Shown: in pieces, positions 5,031-5,994 of the stretch | Position numbering within the stretch: position 1 is the stretch's first letter | How the letters are laid out: each line of letters starts with the position of its first letter | Assembly: GCA_022865545.1 (NCBI GenBank) | Contig: JALHTA010000274.1 | Span: 1-5,994 of the forward strand | From: Actinomycetota bacterium | GTDB lineage: Bacteria; Actinomycetota; Humimicrobiia; Humimicrobiales; Humimicrobiaceae | Direction: 5' to 3' | DNA length: 5,994 bases | The notes under the pieces: model-generated | Told to the model about the DNA's origin: nothing | The model's input: the letters and a program-made list of their open reading frames with translations, nothing else | Database searches by the model: none | Translations under genes and position numbers: made by a program

Positions 5031-5867
5031 ATGGTGAAAATATTGTTTATAAAAATATCTGAATTTTTTTACAATATACCAAGAATATTATTTATAAACT
5101 TTTATAAACTGTTTACCAGAACCCGTATCTTTAATAAGAAAAGATTACCCGGGAACAGTTCAGTAATTCTTGCCATAAATCATTCTTCAGATGCTGATCC
5201 AATAATATTACTTTCTGCACTTAAAAAGAAAATATACTTTATTGCAGAAAGCGAAAACTTTGAAACCTGGATTGCAAACTTTTTTATGAGAAGATTTGCA
5301 AATTGTATCCCCGTATTTAAAAACCAGTCTACAAAGAATGTTAAAAGCTTCAAAGAACTTTTTTATATATCCAATAAAAAAAATGTATTTTTAGGAATAT
5401 TTCCTGAAGGCAGGGTTAATAAGGAAACTGATTTTCAGCAATTCCAAAAGGGTGCGGCTTATTTCAGCTACAAAACAAAGTTTCCGATAATTCCTATCTA
5501 TCTACATAATACCCATAAGGGTTCTGACAGCAAAAGATGGATTTATACTTTCCGTATAACTAAGGGAATAATTTCACTCATAGTTAGTGCTTTCAGAAAA
5601 GTAAATATATTTATAGGAGAACCAATTAACCCTACCGCAGAAAATATTATAGAGGATTTTAAGGATCTAACAGATAGAAAGACATATAAACAAATTATTG
5701 AAAATATCCACGAAGCCCTAAAAGAAGAGTTTTTAGAGCTAAAAAGCAAAGCCGATGTTTTATTTGACACATCGGGGGAAAAATTGGTAACAAATGAAGT
5801 GGATGATGATGCTGAAGAAACTCTTGATGAGGAATTCATTTTTTTAGGACCAAATGAGCTATTATGA
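5031..5867 (+). CDS. plsC: 1-acyl-sn-glycerol-3-phosphate acyltransferase (PlsC/LPLAT family)
   Basis: Transfers an acyl chain to lysophosphatidic acid or a similar acceptor at the inner face of the membrane, in phospholipid synthesis. The 278 residues show the family blocks in order: NHSSDADP at 50-57 with the catalytic H51-X4-D56 pair, the middle block around 83-97, FPEGR at 124-128, and FPIIPIYL at 151-158. A hydrophobic, aromatic-rich N-terminal segment (about 4-27) should sit on or in the membrane. After the fold (about 235 onward) comes an added tail, ending in an acidic stretch EVDDDAEETLDEEF (256-269), whose role is unknown. The frame is open from a TTG at 4944, but the residues before 5031 look non-coding, and ATG-GTG at 5031 starts the normal PlsC N-terminus, so I chose it. 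The gene lacks a ribosome site and may be read from a leaderless mRNA. Low G+C, like rpoD. Confidence 0.88.
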   Translation: MVKILFIKISEFFYNIPRILFINFYKLFTRTRIFNKKRLPGNSSVILAINHSSDADPIILLSALKKKIYFIAESENFETWIANFFMRRFANCIPVFKNQSTKNVKSFKELFYISNKKNVFLGIFPEGRVNKETDFQQFQKGAAYFSYKTKFPIIPIYLHNTHKGSDSKRWIYTFRITKGIISLIVSAFRKVNIFIGEPINPTAENIIEDFKDLTDRKTYKQIIENIHEALKEEFLELKSKADVLFDTSGEKLVTNEVDDDAEETLDEEFIFLGPNELL

Positions 5868-5924
5868 AGATTTAGCGAGTTTCTACAGCGTGAAAAAGAT
5901 GTCTTTCAAAATAGTAACCCGGTA

Positions 5925-5952
5925 TTGATGCCTTTATGTTATACTATATAAA
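5925..5952 (+). promoter_or_regulatory. Possible rightward promoter at the window edge
   Basis: TTGATG (5925-5930), 16 bases, TATAAA (5947-5952), in AT-rich DNA after the plsC stop. It would drive a gene beyond the window; 5868-5994 itself holds no gene that I can support. No terminator for plsC is visible. Confidence 0.35.
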
Positions 5953-5994
5953 AAGTTGGTAAAGTTTGTTATTGGATAAGGTATATATAAATAA

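Noticed and set aside
5865..5952. Readthrough extension of plsC past its TGA (27 more open codons)
   Set aside because: The extra residues look like nothing in the PlsC family, and an open run of that length is not rare by chance.
1..5994. CRISPR array, tRNA, rRNA or insertion sequence
   Set aside because: No regularly spaced repeats, no cloverleaf-like segment, no transposase frame and no terminal inverted repeats were seen.

Overview
This is bacterial DNA: it carries a primary sigma factor (RpoD/SigA type), a small bacterial RRM protein and a PlsC-type acyltransferase. The backbone is very AT-rich. Two sampled 60-base stretches have 16/60 G+C (in rpoD) and 17/60 (in plsC). I cannot assign a phylum. 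The sigma factor is a standard group 1 protein, and the overall look is that of a low-GC, probably uncultured lineage.

Layout. Positions 1-1717 hold a leftward cluster: a GT4 glycosyltransferase, a cupin domain of the type II mannose-6-phosphate isomerase kind, and the N-terminal part of a GH130 glycosidase/phosphorylase that runs off the left edge. The cupin is in the same frame as the glycosyltransferase. The two are separated only by a TGA at 683-685, which sits where the cupin family normally has the Trp of its R-P-W-G motif. This looks like a GT4-cupin fusion interrupted by a nonsense codon. Next, also leftward, come rpoD (1921-2988) and a one-domain RRM protein (3218-3475), with a strong terminator between them. 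Positions 3481-4157 contain no protein gene, but they are not empty. On the minus strand there is a near-ideal extended -10 promoter (3772-3800), about 165 nt of potentially structured RNA, and a terminator-like stem with a U7 run (3599-3661). A second promoter with the same -10 element follows just before the RRM gene. This is a candidate small RNA or attenuated leader.

Rightward genes are an orphan seven-helix membrane protein (4158-4871) and a PlsC-family acyltransferase (5031-5867), which may be expressed from a leaderless mRNA. A possible promoter at 5925-5952 points out of the window.

Composition is mosaic. The sugar cluster and the membrane protein are near 50% G+C in sampled stretches (31-32 of 60), against below 30% for rpoD and plsC, which suggests that both were acquired. 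The sugar cluster probably makes and turns over a mannose-containing oligosaccharide. rpoD, the RRM protein and plsC are housekeeping or general regulatory functions. The most interesting items are the TGA inside the GT4-cupin reading frame and the unannotated RNA unit upstream of the RRM gene.
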